A DNA stretch of 64,000 nt from Maribacter spongiicola (GCF_004364165.1 NZ_SOAY01000011.1:496001-560000), one strand, 5' to 3'; positions 17,991-27,137 are shown, counted from the stretch's first letter. Made by a program: numbers and translations. Notes: generated by a model from the sequence alone, not told the origin.

Positions 17991-18248
17991 ATTAGTCGTT
18001 TTGGTTGTTAGTTCCCTAATCATTAGTAGTGTTAAACTTCAGATTAAAGTCCTAGTAAATATACCAAAATAAAATGCTAGATGTCACTTTGTAAATGAGG
18101 GCTCTAATTGCGTATATCTAAGTTCGACTCATTTTTAATGAATTATTTTGGATTCAAAAATTGAGAGTGCAATCACTTGTAAATAATATAATTTAATGCC
18201 CAATTTTTCGTTATTACTCAAATCCCAAAGTTTTAAAAATTTCGAACT

Positions 18249-19298
18249 ATGAAAAACCTAGCCTATAAAGTAGTCTTGATCACAGCATTTTTTTCAATAA
18301 TGGCGTGTAGTTCTACCAATAGAATGACGATGGGTATTACCCAACCTGCTCAAGTACCGATACCAAATGATGTGATTAATATTGGTATAGTTAATAGAAG
18401 TAGTGCTTCAGAAAAGAATAAGGTTGTAGATAATATAGATAAGATTCTATCTTTAGAGGGACTTAATTTGGATACCGAAGGCGCTCAAAATGCCGTAACG
18501 GGACTCAAATATGAACTAGAGCGTAGTAATAGATTTGATGCTGTTAAGGTAATTGAGAATCAAAAGGACATAGAAAAGGGATTAAGTATTTTTCCTTCAG
18601 AAATTTCTTGGGAAATTGTTGATAGAATTTGCAAGGAAAATGGCGTAGACGTTTTATTTTCATTAGAATTTTATGATACTGATACCGCAGCCGATTATGA
18701 AATAACGACGGTTAAAATTCCTAATAATTTAGGCATTGAGGCAAACGTACCGGGACATAGAATAAAACTAAATACAGCAATTAAGAACGGATGGAGAATC
18801 TATGACCCGTCTAATAGAACAATTATAGATGAATATGTTTCTAATGACAGACTATTTTCTTCGGGTGAGGGAATCAATCCTGTAAAGGCATTAGAGGCTG
18901 TTATTGGCAGAAAAGAGGCTGTTTTAAGTGTAAGTTCTAAATTAGGTGCGAACTATGCTCTTTTTACAAGACCTGAAAAAATTCGTATTGCTAGAGATTA
19001 TTTTATAAAAGGAAGTAACAATTTAGAAATTGCCGATAGACGCGCAAAAGCTGGTGATTGGGATGGTGCTGCAGATTTATGGAATGCCGATTTAAACAAT
19101 GCCAAAAGTAAAGTAGCCGGTAGGGCATATTACAATATGGCAATTAGCAACGAAATTAATGGTAACCTGAACAAGGCAATAGAATACGCTTCTAAAGCCT
19201 ATACAGACTACGAAAATAAAGATGCTTTACGTTATGTGAATTTGTTAAAAAGAAGAGTTGTAAATCAGCAAGAGCTAAATCGTCAATTGGCGAAATAA
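18249..19298 (+). CDS. DUF6340 family lipoprotein with C-terminal TPR-like region
   Basis: This 349-aa protein has an N-terminal lipoprotein signal, with lipobox SIMAC giving a lipidated Cys at about residue 20, so it is membrane-anchored in the envelope. The middle region resembles the DUF6340 family of Bacteroidota lipoproteins, with VLFSLEFYDT and GWRIYDPSNRTIIDEY. The last 90 residues (AGDWDGAADLWNADL, then AYYNMAISNEINGNLNKAIEYASKAY) look like two tetratricopeptide-type helical pairs, suggesting protein binding. The function is unknown. It converges on the photolyase operon with a gap of only two bases and no terminator between them. Confidence 0.78.
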   Translation: MKNLAYKVVLITAFFSIMACSSTNRMTMGITQPAQVPIPNDVINIGIVNRSSASEKNKVVDNIDKILSLEGLNLDTEGAQNAVTGLKYELERSNRFDAVKVIENQKDIEKGLSIFPSEISWEIVDRICKENGVDVLFSLEFYDTDTAADYEITTVKIPNNLGIEANVPGHRIKLNTAIKNGWRIYDPSNRTIIDEYVSNDRLFSSGEGINPVKALEAVIGRKEAVLSVSSKLGANYALFTRPEKIRIARDYFIKGSNNLEIADRRAKAGDWDGAADLWNADLNNAKSKVAGRAYYNMAISNEINGNLNKAIEYASKAYTDYENKDALRYVNLLKRRVVNQQELNRQLAK

Positions 19299-19300
19299 TC

Positions 19301-20611
19301 TTAGCTAACGGCTTCTTTATATGTTGTTAAACAGCGTTCTCTAGCCATTTTGTGATCTACCATTTTTTCTGGGTATTTGTCGGTGCCAAATTCTTTAATC
19401 CAGGTTTTTATGTATTCTTTGTTCTTGTCGAATTTATCGACTTGTGTCATAGGGTTGAAAATTCTAAAATAGGGTGCAGCATCAACACCGCTGCCTGCTG
19501 CCCATTGCCAATTACCTACATTTGAACTCATTTCATAATCTAATAGCTTTTCAGCAAAATAGGTTTCTCCCCAACGCCAATCTATTAAAAGGTGTTTGCA
19601 TAAAAAGCTTGCTACCAACATGCGCACACGATTATGCATGTAACCTGTTTCATTTAGTTCCCGCATACCGGCATCCACCAAAAGATAGCCAGTGTTTCCA
19701 GTTTTCCATTTTTCGAACTCCTCTTCATTATTTCGCCATTCTATACGGTCGTATTTTGATCTAAAAGCGTTGTCAACAGTATGTGGAAAGTGGTAAAGAA
19801 TGGTCATGAAAAATTCTCTCCAAATCAATTCGCTCCAAAAAACCTTATTATTTTCGGCGATTGCTTTTTTCATCATTTTACGAATCGATACAGTGCCAAA
19901 TCGTAAATGTGGACCTAAGTGAGATGTTCCGTTCTCTTTCGCTGGAAAATTACGTGTTTCTTCATAATTATCAATGAGAGTAGGGGTTACATCGTAGTGG
20001 GGTACTTCAATATTAGATTTTTCAAAACCAATATCATTTAACGATAAATTGGGTAAACGAGAGTTTTTAATCAAATTAGCTATATGCTGACTCGTGTAGT
20101 GAATCACCAAATCTTTATCGGCACTAAAATGCTCTTGCCATTTATTCTTATAAGGTGTGTAGACTACATATGGATTTCCGTCACCTTTAACAATCTCTGA
20201 TTTTTCAAAAATAACTTGGTCTTTGAATGTTTTAAATTCAATTGAATTCTCCTTTAAAAAACCAGCTATTTTTTCATCTCTTTCTTTTGCGTAAGGCTCA
20301 TAATCTCTATTGGTATATACAGACATTACCTCGTATTCTTGAGTAAGACTTTTTAAAATATCTACAGGTTTGCCAAAATACATAGCTAAAGAGCTATCAT
20401 TTTCTTCTTGTAATTGATTTCGCATGTTTTGCAAAGTCTCATGTATAAACGTAAGTCTTGCATCATCTTTCGGTAATTTTGAAAGAATTTCTTGATCAAA
20501 TATAAAAATAGGCAGTACTGGATGGTTCCCTTTTAAAGCTTCAAGAAAGCCGACATTGTCGTCCAATCTTAAATCTCTTCTAAACCAAAATATAGATACT
20601 TTTTTTGACAT
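19301..20611 (-). CDS. phr: Deoxyribodipyrimidine photolyase / cryptochrome family
   Basis: This 436-aa flavoprotein is predicted to repair UV-induced cyclobutane pyrimidine dimers with blue light. The N-terminal photolyase domain starts IFWFRRDLRLDDNVGF. The FAD-binding C-terminal domain contains TSHLGPHLRFG near residue 228, the WREFFMTILYHFP block, HNRVRMLVASFL near residue 320, and NVGNWQWAAGSGVDAAPYFR near residue 375. These blocks are typical of class I CPD photolyases. Its ATG directly follows the SDR stop codon, making it the third gene of a tightly packed operon. A cryptochrome-like sensory role cannot be excluded, but the motif set favours repair. Confidence 0.93.
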   Translation of the reverse strand: MSKKVSIFWFRRDLRLDDNVGFLEALKGNHPVLPIFIFDQEILSKLPKDDARLTFIHETLQNMRNQLQEENDSSLAMYFGKPVDILKSLTQEYEVMSVYTNRDYEPYAKERDEKIAGFLKENSIEFKTFKDQVIFEKSEIVKGDGNPYVVYTPYKNKWQEHFSADKDLVIHYTSQHIANLIKNSRLPNLSLNDIGFEKSNIEVPHYDVTPTLIDNYEETRNFPAKENGTSHLGPHLRFGTVSIRKMMKKAIAENNKVFWSELIWREFFMTILYHFPHTVDNAFRSKYDRIEWRNNEEEFEKWKTGNTGYLLVDAGMRELNETGYMHNRVRMLVASFLCKHLLIDWRWGETYFAEKLLDYEMSSNVGNWQWAAGSGVDAAPYFRIFNPMTQVDKFDKNKEYIKTWIKEFGTDKYPEKMVDHKMARERCLTTYKEAVS

Positions 20612-21301
20612 TTAATTGACGTTTAAAGTTGAAAGTCCGCCATCTACGCCAATAATTTGTCCGGTCATCCAGGTACTCTTATCACTTAAAAGAAAGACCG
20701 CAGCATTAGCAATATCTTCAGGATTTCCAACTCTTTTTAACGGGTGACGATCGCTCATCATTTCACGTTTTTTATCATTGTTTAAGAGTCTTTTGGCTAG
20801 TGGTGTATCTACCAAGGATGGTGCTATAACATTTACCCGAAGTTTAGGTGCATATTCTGCTGCCATTGACTTTGCAAAACCTTCAATAGCTCCTTTAGCA
20901 GCAGCTACGCTAGTATGAAAAGGCATGCCTGTGCCTACCGCAATAGTACTAAAGAAGACCATGCTTGAGTCGTCGTTCATCAATGAAATTATTTGCTTTA
21001 CGATTTTTACCATGGCAAAGAAATTAAGTTCCATGTCATCTTTTATGGTGTCTAATGACATCATTTTAAATGGCTTTAGATTTATACTGCCAGGGCAATA
21101 TACAAATCCGTCAAGTTTTTCGGGTAGTTGAGAAATATCTAGTTCGTCTTTAGTTACATCGAATTCGATATGAGTTATGTTTTCGTGCTGCAATTGTTCA
21201 TCTGTTCTTGATGCAACGAATACATTATGCGTTTCTTGTAATTCTTTTACCATTGAAAGTCCAATACCATGAGACCCTCCAATTAATAGTATATTTTTCA
21301 T
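20612..21301 (-). CDS. SDR-family protein lacking the catalytic tyrosine
   Basis: This 229-aa Rossmann-fold protein has the cofactor motif GGSHGIGLS (8-16), YCPGSI (68-73) in the NNAG position, and the closing GQIIGVDGG block. At the active site, Lys136 of YxxxK is kept, but the tyrosine position holds Val132 (SVAAAK, 131-136). Ser118 is in place. Classical redox chemistry is therefore doubtful, and it may act as an NAD(P)-binding regulator or use altered chemistry. It abuts the SRPBCC gene upstream and the photolyase gene downstream without any spacer, as in light- and oxidative-stress operons of other bacteria. Confidence 0.85.
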   Translation of the reverse strand: MKNILLIGGSHGIGLSMVKELQETHNVFVASRTDEQLQHENITHIEFDVTKDELDISQLPEKLDGFVYCPGSINLKPFKMMSLDTIKDDMELNFFAMVKIVKQIISLMNDDSSMVFFSTIAVGTGMPFHTSVAAAKGAIEGFAKSMAAEYAPKLRVNVIAPSLVDTPLAKRLLNNDKKREMMSDRHPLKRVGNPEDIANAAVFLLSDKSTWMTGQIIGVDGGLSTLNVN

Positions 21302-21799
21302 TTAAAAAGATTTTAGTTGAAGTTGATTTGGAATGTTGGGAATTGTCCCGAAAAGTTCTTTTAATTTTTGCTCTCGGAATTTAAAAATTTCCATCAGCTG
21401 TTTTTTTACGATGATAGGATGTGCTAGCTGACCTAAAATTCCAAATGGAATTTTGTAGTCTATGATATCTTCCATAATTACGCCCTCATCAATTTCTTTT
21501 ATAAAGTGTTTGTGATGCCATAAATCATATGGTCCAAATCTTTGCTCGTCAACAAAATAGTTTCCTTCATTTACATGGGTTATTTCGGTGACCCATTTTG
21601 TAGTGTATCCTGGAAAAGGAGATACCTTATATTGTATTATTTGACCAGGAAACATTGCCCTATCTGTACCCGATAGAATATGAAACCCCATACGCTCTGG
21701 AGTAATAACTTTTAAATTTGTTGGGTCAGATAAAAACTCCCAAGCTTGTTGCTTAGAAATTGGTAAGGCCTGTTGTGAATGTAGTTGGTATAATTTCAT
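21302..21799 (-). CDS. SRPBCC (cyclase/dehydrase-like) ligand-binding protein
   Basis: This 165-aa soluble protein has the SRPBCC fold pattern. LPISKQQAWEFLSDPTNLKVITP at residues 12-34 is split by the usual strand-helix turn, and FGPYDLWHHKHFIKEIDEGV near residue 98 and the long C-terminal helix FRFREQKLKELFG-type region follow. Such proteins bind hydrophobic ligands, and homologues sit beside photolyase genes in many Bacteroidota. It is the first gene of the SRPBCC-SDR-photolyase operon, and its stop directly precedes the SDR ATG. A 34-bp palindrome 51 bases upstream is a candidate operator. The ligand is unknown. Confidence 0.83.
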   Translation of the reverse strand: MKLYQLHSQQALPISKQQAWEFLSDPTNLKVITPERMGFHILSGTDRAMFPGQIIQYKVSPFPGYTTKWVTEITHVNEGNYFVDEQRFGPYDLWHHKHFIKEIDEGVIMEDIIDYKIPFGILGQLAHPIIVKKQLMEIFKFREQKLKELFGTIPNIPNQLQLKSF

Positions 21800-21849
21800 A
21801 GAAATGTATGGTCAATGCTATAATTTACAAATGTCTAACATAATTCAAA

Positions 21850-21883
21850 AATAGTTAAACAATTTTAAAATTGTTTAACTATT
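21850..21883. promoter_or_regulatory. 34-bp perfect palindrome upstream of photolyase operon
   Basis: The arms mirror each other for 17 bases around the centre at 21866/21867. The core half-site is TTGTTTAAC. It lies between the divergent SRPBCC operon (start 21799) and the secreted-protein gene (start 21970). Further TTAAC half-sites occur at about 21883-21898 and 21940. A MerR-type (LitR/CarH-like) operator is a reasonable guess from the gene content. No such regulator is in the window. Confidence 0.6.
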
Positions 21884-21969
21884 AACTTAAAAATTAACTT
21901 TATCGATTAAATTGAATTTAGGTCACTTAAATACAAGTGGTTAACTTTATTCTAGTTTATTTTGCACCT

Positions 21970-23205
21970 ATGAAATTATTCCTTCAACAGTTGATGTTTG
22001 GTCTACTACTTATTTCTACTGCTCAGGTAACTGCTCAGGAGAATGTGCAAACTGTAGGTAATTTACCAAATGAAATATTTGAAACCTCGGGATTACTCTA
22101 TTTTAATGATTATCTCATAACTCATAACGATTCTGGTAATGAAGCCGTTTTGTTTGAGCTAGATACCTTATCACTTACAATTCAAAGAAGGGTTACCATT
22201 AGCAATATTTCTAATATCGATTGGGAAGCACTTTCCCAAGATGAAGATTTTATTTATATCGGTGATTTCGGTAATAATGTAGGTGGCAGAACCGATTTAG
22301 CTATACATAGAATTTCTAAGAATGATTACTTAAGTTCAAATATGGTTACCGCGACCACGATTAACTTTTCATATGAAGACCAGCAGAATTTTGAAAACAA
22401 TGGCAATAGCGATTGGGATGCAGAAGCCTTTGTTGTTATTGATGACAATATTTTCGTATTTACAAAACAGTGGCAAAGTCTTGGATCTGTCGCATATCAA
22501 TTGCCGAAAACGCCTGGTACACATATAGCCAGTAGAGTGGCAGCTATAGAAAATGTTGGTTTGGTTACTGATGCTAGTTATGATACTGAATCTAACAGAC
22601 TGGTACTTATCGGTTATTCTTCGATATTGAGTCCGTTTGTTGGTATCGTTGAAAATTTAAATTTGAATGGAGTTTTTGAAGGATACACTCAACAATCTCT
22701 AGGTCTTAATTTTGTTCAGGCAGAAGGATTGACACAAACGACGTCGGGAAGTTATTTCTTTTCTTCAGAATATTATTTTAGGCAAACACCAACAATAGAA
22801 TCACCATCCCGATTGTTTACATTTCAGATTCCTGTTGATGTGCCTGAGGAACCCGAAAATCCTGAAGAACCAGAGACACCAGAAGAGCCCGAGACACCAG
22901 AAGAGCCCGAGACACCAGAGAATCCTGAAAACCCAGTTGAACCTGAATTACCCGATAATGCTTCGGGCGATGAACGACTGGTCATTTACAGAGACGGACT
23001 TTCCCAATTATATTATTATTCTATAGCCACCGATAAATCTGTATTCGGACAAGTAATTTACGACATAACCGGTAAGCAGGTTTGGCAGAATTCTGGCGAA
23101 ATTAAAAAGAAGGGTGTCATATCTCATCACCTTGAATCTTCAATTTATTATTTGGCATTATACTTAGAAGACCGAGTAGTTTCAACCTCATTTGCAGTTT
23201 ATTAA
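21970..23205 (+). CDS. Secreted beta-propeller-like protein with Pro/Glu linker and T9SS-like tail
   Basis: This 411-aa exported protein has its ATG at 21970 opening a signal peptide that ends VTAQ; an upstream GTG at 21937 is not needed. Residues 25-290 contain repeated strand units (HNDSGNEAVLFELD, IYIGDFGNNVGGR, AEGLTQTTSGSYFFSSE) reminiscent of a beta-propeller or phytase-like fold. A linker of repeated EEPETP units follows. The last 75 residues (DGLSQLYYYS to YYLALYLEDRVVSTSFAVY) resemble a type IX secretion C-terminal sorting domain of type A. The protein is therefore probably displayed or released at the cell surface. Its activity is unknown. Confidence 0.72.
   Translation: MKLFLQQLMFGLLLISTAQVTAQENVQTVGNLPNEIFETSGLLYFNDYLITHNDSGNEAVLFELDTLSLTIQRRVTISNISNIDWEALSQDEDFIYIGDFGNNVGGRTDLAIHRISKNDYLSSNMVTATTINFSYEDQQNFENNGNSDWDAEAFVVIDDNIFVFTKQWQSLGSVAYQLPKTPGTHIASRVAAIENVGLVTDASYDTESNRLVLIGYSSILSPFVGIVENLNLNGVFEGYTQQSLGLNFVQAEGLTQTTSGSYFFSSEYYFRQTPTIESPSRLFTFQIPVDVPEEPENPEEPETPEEPETPEEPETPENPENPVEPELPDNASGDERLVIYRDGLSQLYYYSIATDKSVFGQVIYDITGKQVWQNSGEIKKKGVISHHLESSIYYLALYLEDRVVSTSFAVY
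22873..22920 (+). repeat. 18-bp tandem repeat inside linker
   Basis: The unit GAGACACCAGAAGAGCCC occurs twice exactly (22873-22890 and 22891-22908) and then as a 12-base partial copy. It encodes the Glu-Thr-Pro-Glu-Glu-Pro linker. It is a coding minisatellite and not a CRISPR, since there are no spacers. Confidence 0.9.
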
Positions 23206-23259
23206 ATTCAATGGCAAGTATTTAAGAATTTGTTAACATTTCTACCTCTCCTTTATAAG

Positions 23260-23267
23260 TAGTTTTG
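23260..23267 (+). promoter_or_regulatory. Candidate -7 element TAGTTTTG before DUF2911 gene
   Basis: This box matches TAnnTTTG 29 bases before the ATG at 23296. The nearest TTG upstream is 27 bases away, longer than usual, so only the -7 part is supported. Confidence 0.4.
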
Positions 23268-23295
23268 CGATAAATAACTAATCAGCAAAATAATT

Positions 23296-24141
23296 ATGAA
23301 CAAAGTAGTACTATTTTTATTAGCAATTGTAGCTTCCTTAACTGTTGAGGCACAAATAAATACACCAGCACCTAGTCCCGCAGCTAAATTAATGCAGACA
23401 GTTGGTTTAACAGAGGTAAGTATTGACTATTCCAGACCTTCTATGAGAGGTAGAAAAGTATTTGGTAACCTAGTACCTTTTGATCAATTATGGAGAACTG
23501 GTGCTAATGGTTACACTTTAGTAACTTTTGACTCTGACGTAACTATCGGTGGTAAGGAAGTAAAAGCAGGAACATATTCTATTTTCACTAAACCAGGAGC
23601 TTCTGCATGGGAAGTATTCTTATACACCGATGTTGTTGGTGGTGGCACTCCAAGTAATTGGGAAGAAAATAAAGTAGTGGCTCAATTATCTGCGCCTGTT
23701 TATCCTATAGAAATGCCTATCGAAACTTTTACAATTTCTATTGATGATGTCACCGGTAATGGAGCCAATATTGGTATCATGTGGGAGAACACGTATATAG
23801 CAATCCCTTTTACTGTACCTACAGATGCTACTGTAATGAGTAGTATTGATAAAGCTTTAAATGGTCCGTCTGCTGAAGATTACTATGCAGCTGCTGTATA
23901 CTATTCTAGTGAAGGAAAAGATATTAACAAGGCCAAAGAATGGATGAATAAGGCAATGTCTATGACCGAAAAGCCTGCATTCTGGCAATTAAGACAGCAG
24001 TCTTTAATATTAGCGAAAGCCGGTGATAAAAAAGGAGCGATCGAAGCTGCTAAAAAATCATTAGCAGGTGCAACTGCTGCTGGTAACAATGATTATATTA
24101 AAATGAATAATGATTCATTAAAAGAATGGGGTTCTAAATAA
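23296..24141 (+). CDS. DUF2911 domain-containing exported protein
   Basis: This 281-aa protein has a signal peptide ending TVEAQ (about residue 20). The DUF2911 domain follows, recognisable by SIDYSRPSMRGRKVFG, PFDQLWRTGAN and AGTYSIFTKPG at about residues 45-105. The C-terminal third is alpha-helical with a TPR-like stretch (DYYAAAVYYSSEGKDINKAKEW). The domain is very common in Bacteroidota and has no known activity. The protein is probably periplasmic. It is a single gene closed by a strong bidirectional terminator that also serves the convergent galK operon. Confidence 0.9.
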   Translation: MNKVVLFLLAIVASLTVEAQINTPAPSPAAKLMQTVGLTEVSIDYSRPSMRGRKVFGNLVPFDQLWRTGANGYTLVTFDSDVTIGGKEVKAGTYSIFTKPGASAWEVFLYTDVVGGGTPSNWEENKVVAQLSAPVYPIEMPIETFTISIDDVTGNGANIGIMWENTYIAIPFTVPTDATVMSSIDKALNGPSAEDYYAAAVYYSSEGKDINKAKEWMNKAMSMTEKPAFWQLRQQSLILAKAGDKKGAIEAAKKSLAGATAAGNNDYIKMNNDSLKEWGSK

Positions 24142-24161
24142 ATAGCACCTTTATAAAACTT

Positions 24162-24196
24162 AAAAAGTCCGTGTTGTGAAACACGGACTTTTTTTA
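24162..24196. terminator. Bidirectional intrinsic terminator DUF2911 / galK
   Basis: AAAAAGTCCGTGTT and AACACGGACTTTTT form a strong stem with a 5-base loop, with T-runs on both strands, between two convergent genes. Confidence 0.9.
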
Positions 24197-24214
24197 TGGA
24201 AAATTTTGGAGTAG

Positions 24215-25372
24215 TTATTCAAATACTTTAACCCCGTCATCAATTGCTAAATGGTAATATTCGGCATCGATACCAGTTTGCTCTTTATACTGTTTTAGCA
24301 TAGACTTAATACTGGCATCTAGTTTTTCTGTTAACATTAGGTTTATGGTACAGCCGCCAAAGCCGCCGCCCATCATTCTAGATCCTAATACACCATCTAA
24401 ATTTTCACCAATCTTCACCAAAGCATCTAACTCGCTGGTGGTTATTTCGTATTGGGTAGACATTGCCCAATGACCCTGCCTAAGTACATTACCGACTTCT
24501 TGTGCATCACCATTTGTCAATGCTTTGATCATTTTGCGAACACGGTCATTTTCTTCGATAACATATTTTGCACGTTTACAGTCTGTTGCATCGGCTACAT
24601 TAGATACTTTTTTTACATCTTCAAGTGTAACGTCCCGTAAAGAGGTAATCTCGGGTCTATATTTCTGAACTTTTTTTACGATATTCTCACAAGATATACG
24701 GCGCTTGTTGTATTCAGAATCTACTGCTAAGTTGTGTTTTATATTAGAATTCACTAACACCCAGCTAAAACCCTCTAAATTAATGGGAATGTAATTGTGA
24801 CTTAAATCTTTACAGTCTAAGAAAAATGCATTTCCTTTTTTTCCGAACAGAACTGCATATTGATCCATTAATCCGCAATTTAGTCCGATTTTATGTTCAG
24901 CCTCTTGTGCAATCAATGCAATTTCTTCTCGTAAAATATCTTGACCAGATATCTTGGTTACTGCATAGATAAATCCGCAACAAAGCGCAGCAGAAGAAGA
25001 GAGACCGGATCCAATAGGAATATCGCCACCAAAAACACAATCAATCCCTTTTATTGGATAATTCTTGGCTACTAAAATTTCAATTATTGCCTTAAAGTAG
25101 TTTCCCCAAAAAGATTCAAATTTTTCATGATTACCATTTAATTTGAATTCTATTTTTTCTGGTTGAGTTAAAAAGGTCTCTATACGAATGGTATCATCAT
25201 TGTTATTAGATACGGCAAAGTATATTCCCTTTTCAATAGATGCCGGCAATACTAGACCTTCATTATAATCTGTATGTTCGCCTATTAAATTTATTCTACC
25301 GGGAGCTTTTATGAGAATAGGGTCATTACCATAATTCTCTATAAAATAAGACGCAATTGTTTTATCTATCAT
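24215..25372 (-). CDS. galK: Galactokinase
   Basis: This enzyme phosphorylates alpha-D-galactose at C1 with ATP, the entry step of the Leloir pathway, in the cytoplasm. It has 385 aa, the standard GHMP-kinase length. The signature GRINLIGEHTDYNEG (25-39), the ATP loop PIGSGLSSSAAL near residue 120 and the C-terminal GGGFGGCTINL near residue 335 are all intact. It is the last gene of a run in which an SSS symporter ends 27 bases upstream, so the imported sugar is probably galactose or a close relative. No galT, galE or galM gene is present in the window. Confidence 0.96.
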   Translation of the reverse strand: MIDKTIASYFIENYGNDPILIKAPGRINLIGEHTDYNEGLVLPASIEKGIYFAVSNNNDDTIRIETFLTQPEKIEFKLNGNHEKFESFWGNYFKAIIEILVAKNYPIKGIDCVFGGDIPIGSGLSSSAALCCGFIYAVTKISGQDILREEIALIAQEAEHKIGLNCGLMDQYAVLFGKKGNAFFLDCKDLSHNYIPINLEGFSWVLVNSNIKHNLAVDSEYNKRRISCENIVKKVQKYRPEITSLRDVTLEDVKKVSNVADATDCKRAKYVIEENDRVRKMIKALTNGDAQEVGNVLRQGHWAMSTQYEITTSELDALVKIGENLDGVLGSRMMGGGFGGCTINLMLTEKLDASIKSMLKQYKEQTGIDAEYYHLAIDDGVKVFE

Positions 25373-25399
25373 TAAAAATCTTCTGAAATACTTTAATTT

Positions 25400-27136
25400 T
25401 TAGCTTGTGGTCAAAGGCTTTTTAAGCATTCGATCAAAGGCTTCAAATATAAATGATATTAATATGACTATAGCGGCACCAAAGAAGTTAAGCCATAGAT
25501 ATCCTAATTTTTCTTGTCCAGATGGATAAATATGTATCAAGTAGTAGTAAATAATACAAATAATTACCTGTGTTACCACTGCTGCAAAGAATACAGCATT
25601 CCCTTTTATAAATTTAAAGAAGAATGCAATTAAGAAAATACCTAGTACATTGCCATAGAATATACTACCAATGATGTTGACTAATTGAATTAAATTATCA
25701 AATAGATTCGCTACGCAGGCAATTAATATGGCGATAATACCCCAAGCTAGGGTGAAGAATTTAGAAGCTTTTACATAATGTTCTTCAGAAAGATTTTCGC
25801 TTGCTCTATTACGTTTATATAAATCTAAGGCGGTAATAGTACCAAGAGCATTTAACTCTGAAGCTGTTGATGACATTGCTGCAGATAAAATTACAGCTAA
25901 TAGCAGCCCAACTAAACCTGTGGGTAAATTATTAAGTATGAAGTGTATAAATACATAATCTTTGTCATTCGTCTCGACAACTTCATTCGCTTGACTTATT
26001 AGCGATTTTGCAGCTACACGATTAGTGCTATCTTTTTGGTTGATACGTATAATCTGCATTTTTGCCTCTTCTACAGCAGAATATTCTTTTATTTCTAATG
26101 CAGCAGAAAATTTGTTCTGAGCTATTCTTTTTTCGGCTTCAAGGGCTATTTGACCTTCTTGCAAGAGTTCATAATCTTCTGCATAACTAGATTCCATAAC
26201 TGCTTGTGTTGCAGACGGATTAAAGTTTAACGGGGATGGATTATATTGATAAAAAACAAATACCATTACACCTACAAGAAGAATAAAGAATTGCATTGGT
26301 ATTTTTAAAACAGCATTGAAAATAAGCCCTAATTGACTTTCTCGGATAGATTTGCCCGATAAATATCGTTGCACCTGACTTTGATCGGTACCGAAATAGG
26401 CAAGAAAAAGAAAGAGTCCGCCTGTTATACCGCTCCAAAAAGTATATCTGCTTGAGGTGTCTAGATCAAAATTTAGTATTTCTAATTTATTACTGGCACC
26501 GGCAATTTTCATAGCCTTGCCAAAAGTAATATCAGACGGTAAGTATCCTAATATAAAAAAGAAGGTAATGAACATGCCCGTCATTATAATAAACATTTGC
26601 TGTTTTTGAGTAACACTAACAGCTTTTGTTCCACCAGACACAGTATATATAATTACTAGAGTTCCAAGAATAATATTTAATGTACGTAAATCCCAACCAA
26701 GTACGGCCGATAATATAATAGAAGGGGCGAAAATGGTAATACCTGCCGCTAATCCTCTTTGAATTAAAAATAATATTGCCGCTAAAGAACGCGTTTTCAA
26801 ATCAAACCTACCTTCTAAAAATTCATAGGCGGTGTATACCTTCATTTTATGGTACAGTGGAATAAATACCATACAGATGATAATCATGGCAAATGGGAGT
26901 CCAAAATAGAACTGTACAAAGCCCATACCATCGTGAAAAGCTTGACCCGGAGTAGATAAAAAGGTAATAGCACTGGCTTGTGTTGCCATAACAGATAAAC
27001 CTATTGTCCACCATTTAGAATCGTTACCAGCACGAACGTAATCATTTACGTTTTTGCTTCCCTTGGTTTTCCAAACTCCGTAAACGACAATAAAGAGTAG
27101 TGTGCTGGTAAGAATAATCCAATCTAATCCTTCCAT
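25400..27136 (-). CDS. Sodium/solute symporter family (SSS) transporter
   Basis: This 578-aa inner-membrane permease has about 13-14 hydrophobic helices. The N-terminus (DWIILTSTLLFIVVYGVW, then VNDYVRAGNDSKWWTIGLSVMATQASAITFL) and TDQSQVQRYLSGKS near residue 250 are hallmarks of SSS transporters of the SglT/sialic-acid branch. A charged non-membrane insertion of about 90 residues (roughly 305-395, rich in Ala, Glu and Gln) interrupts the helices before the AAMSSTASELNALGT block. This insertion occurs in Bacteroidota homologues. It lies one base after a 37-aa membrane protein and just before galK, which suggests sodium-driven uptake of galactose or a related sugar. Confidence 0.9.
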   Translation of the reverse strand: MEGLDWIILTSTLLFIVVYGVWKTKGSKNVNDYVRAGNDSKWWTIGLSVMATQASAITFLSTPGQAFHDGMGFVQFYFGLPFAMIIICMVFIPLYHKMKVYTAYEFLEGRFDLKTRSLAAILFLIQRGLAAGITIFAPSIILSAVLGWDLRTLNIILGTLVIIYTVSGGTKAVSVTQKQQMFIIMTGMFITFFFILGYLPSDITFGKAMKIAGASNKLEILNFDLDTSSRYTFWSGITGGLFLFLAYFGTDQSQVQRYLSGKSIRESQLGLIFNAVLKIPMQFFILLVGVMVFVFYQYNPSPLNFNPSATQAVMESSYAEDYELLQEGQIALEAEKRIAQNKFSAALEIKEYSAVEEAKMQIIRINQKDSTNRVAAKSLISQANEVVETNDKDYVFIHFILNNLPTGLVGLLLAVILSAAMSSTASELNALGTITALDLYKRNRASENLSEEHYVKASKFFTLAWGIIAILIACVANLFDNLIQLVNIIGSIFYGNVLGIFLIAFFFKFIKGNAVFFAAVVTQVIICIIYYYLIHIYPSGQEKLGYLWLNFFGAAIVILISFIFEAFDRMLKKPLTTS

Positions 27137-27137
27137 A

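Noticed and set aside
22873-22920. Regular 18-bp repeats as a possible CRISPR
   Set aside because: The copies are directly adjacent with no spacers and encode a Pro/Glu linker in frame.
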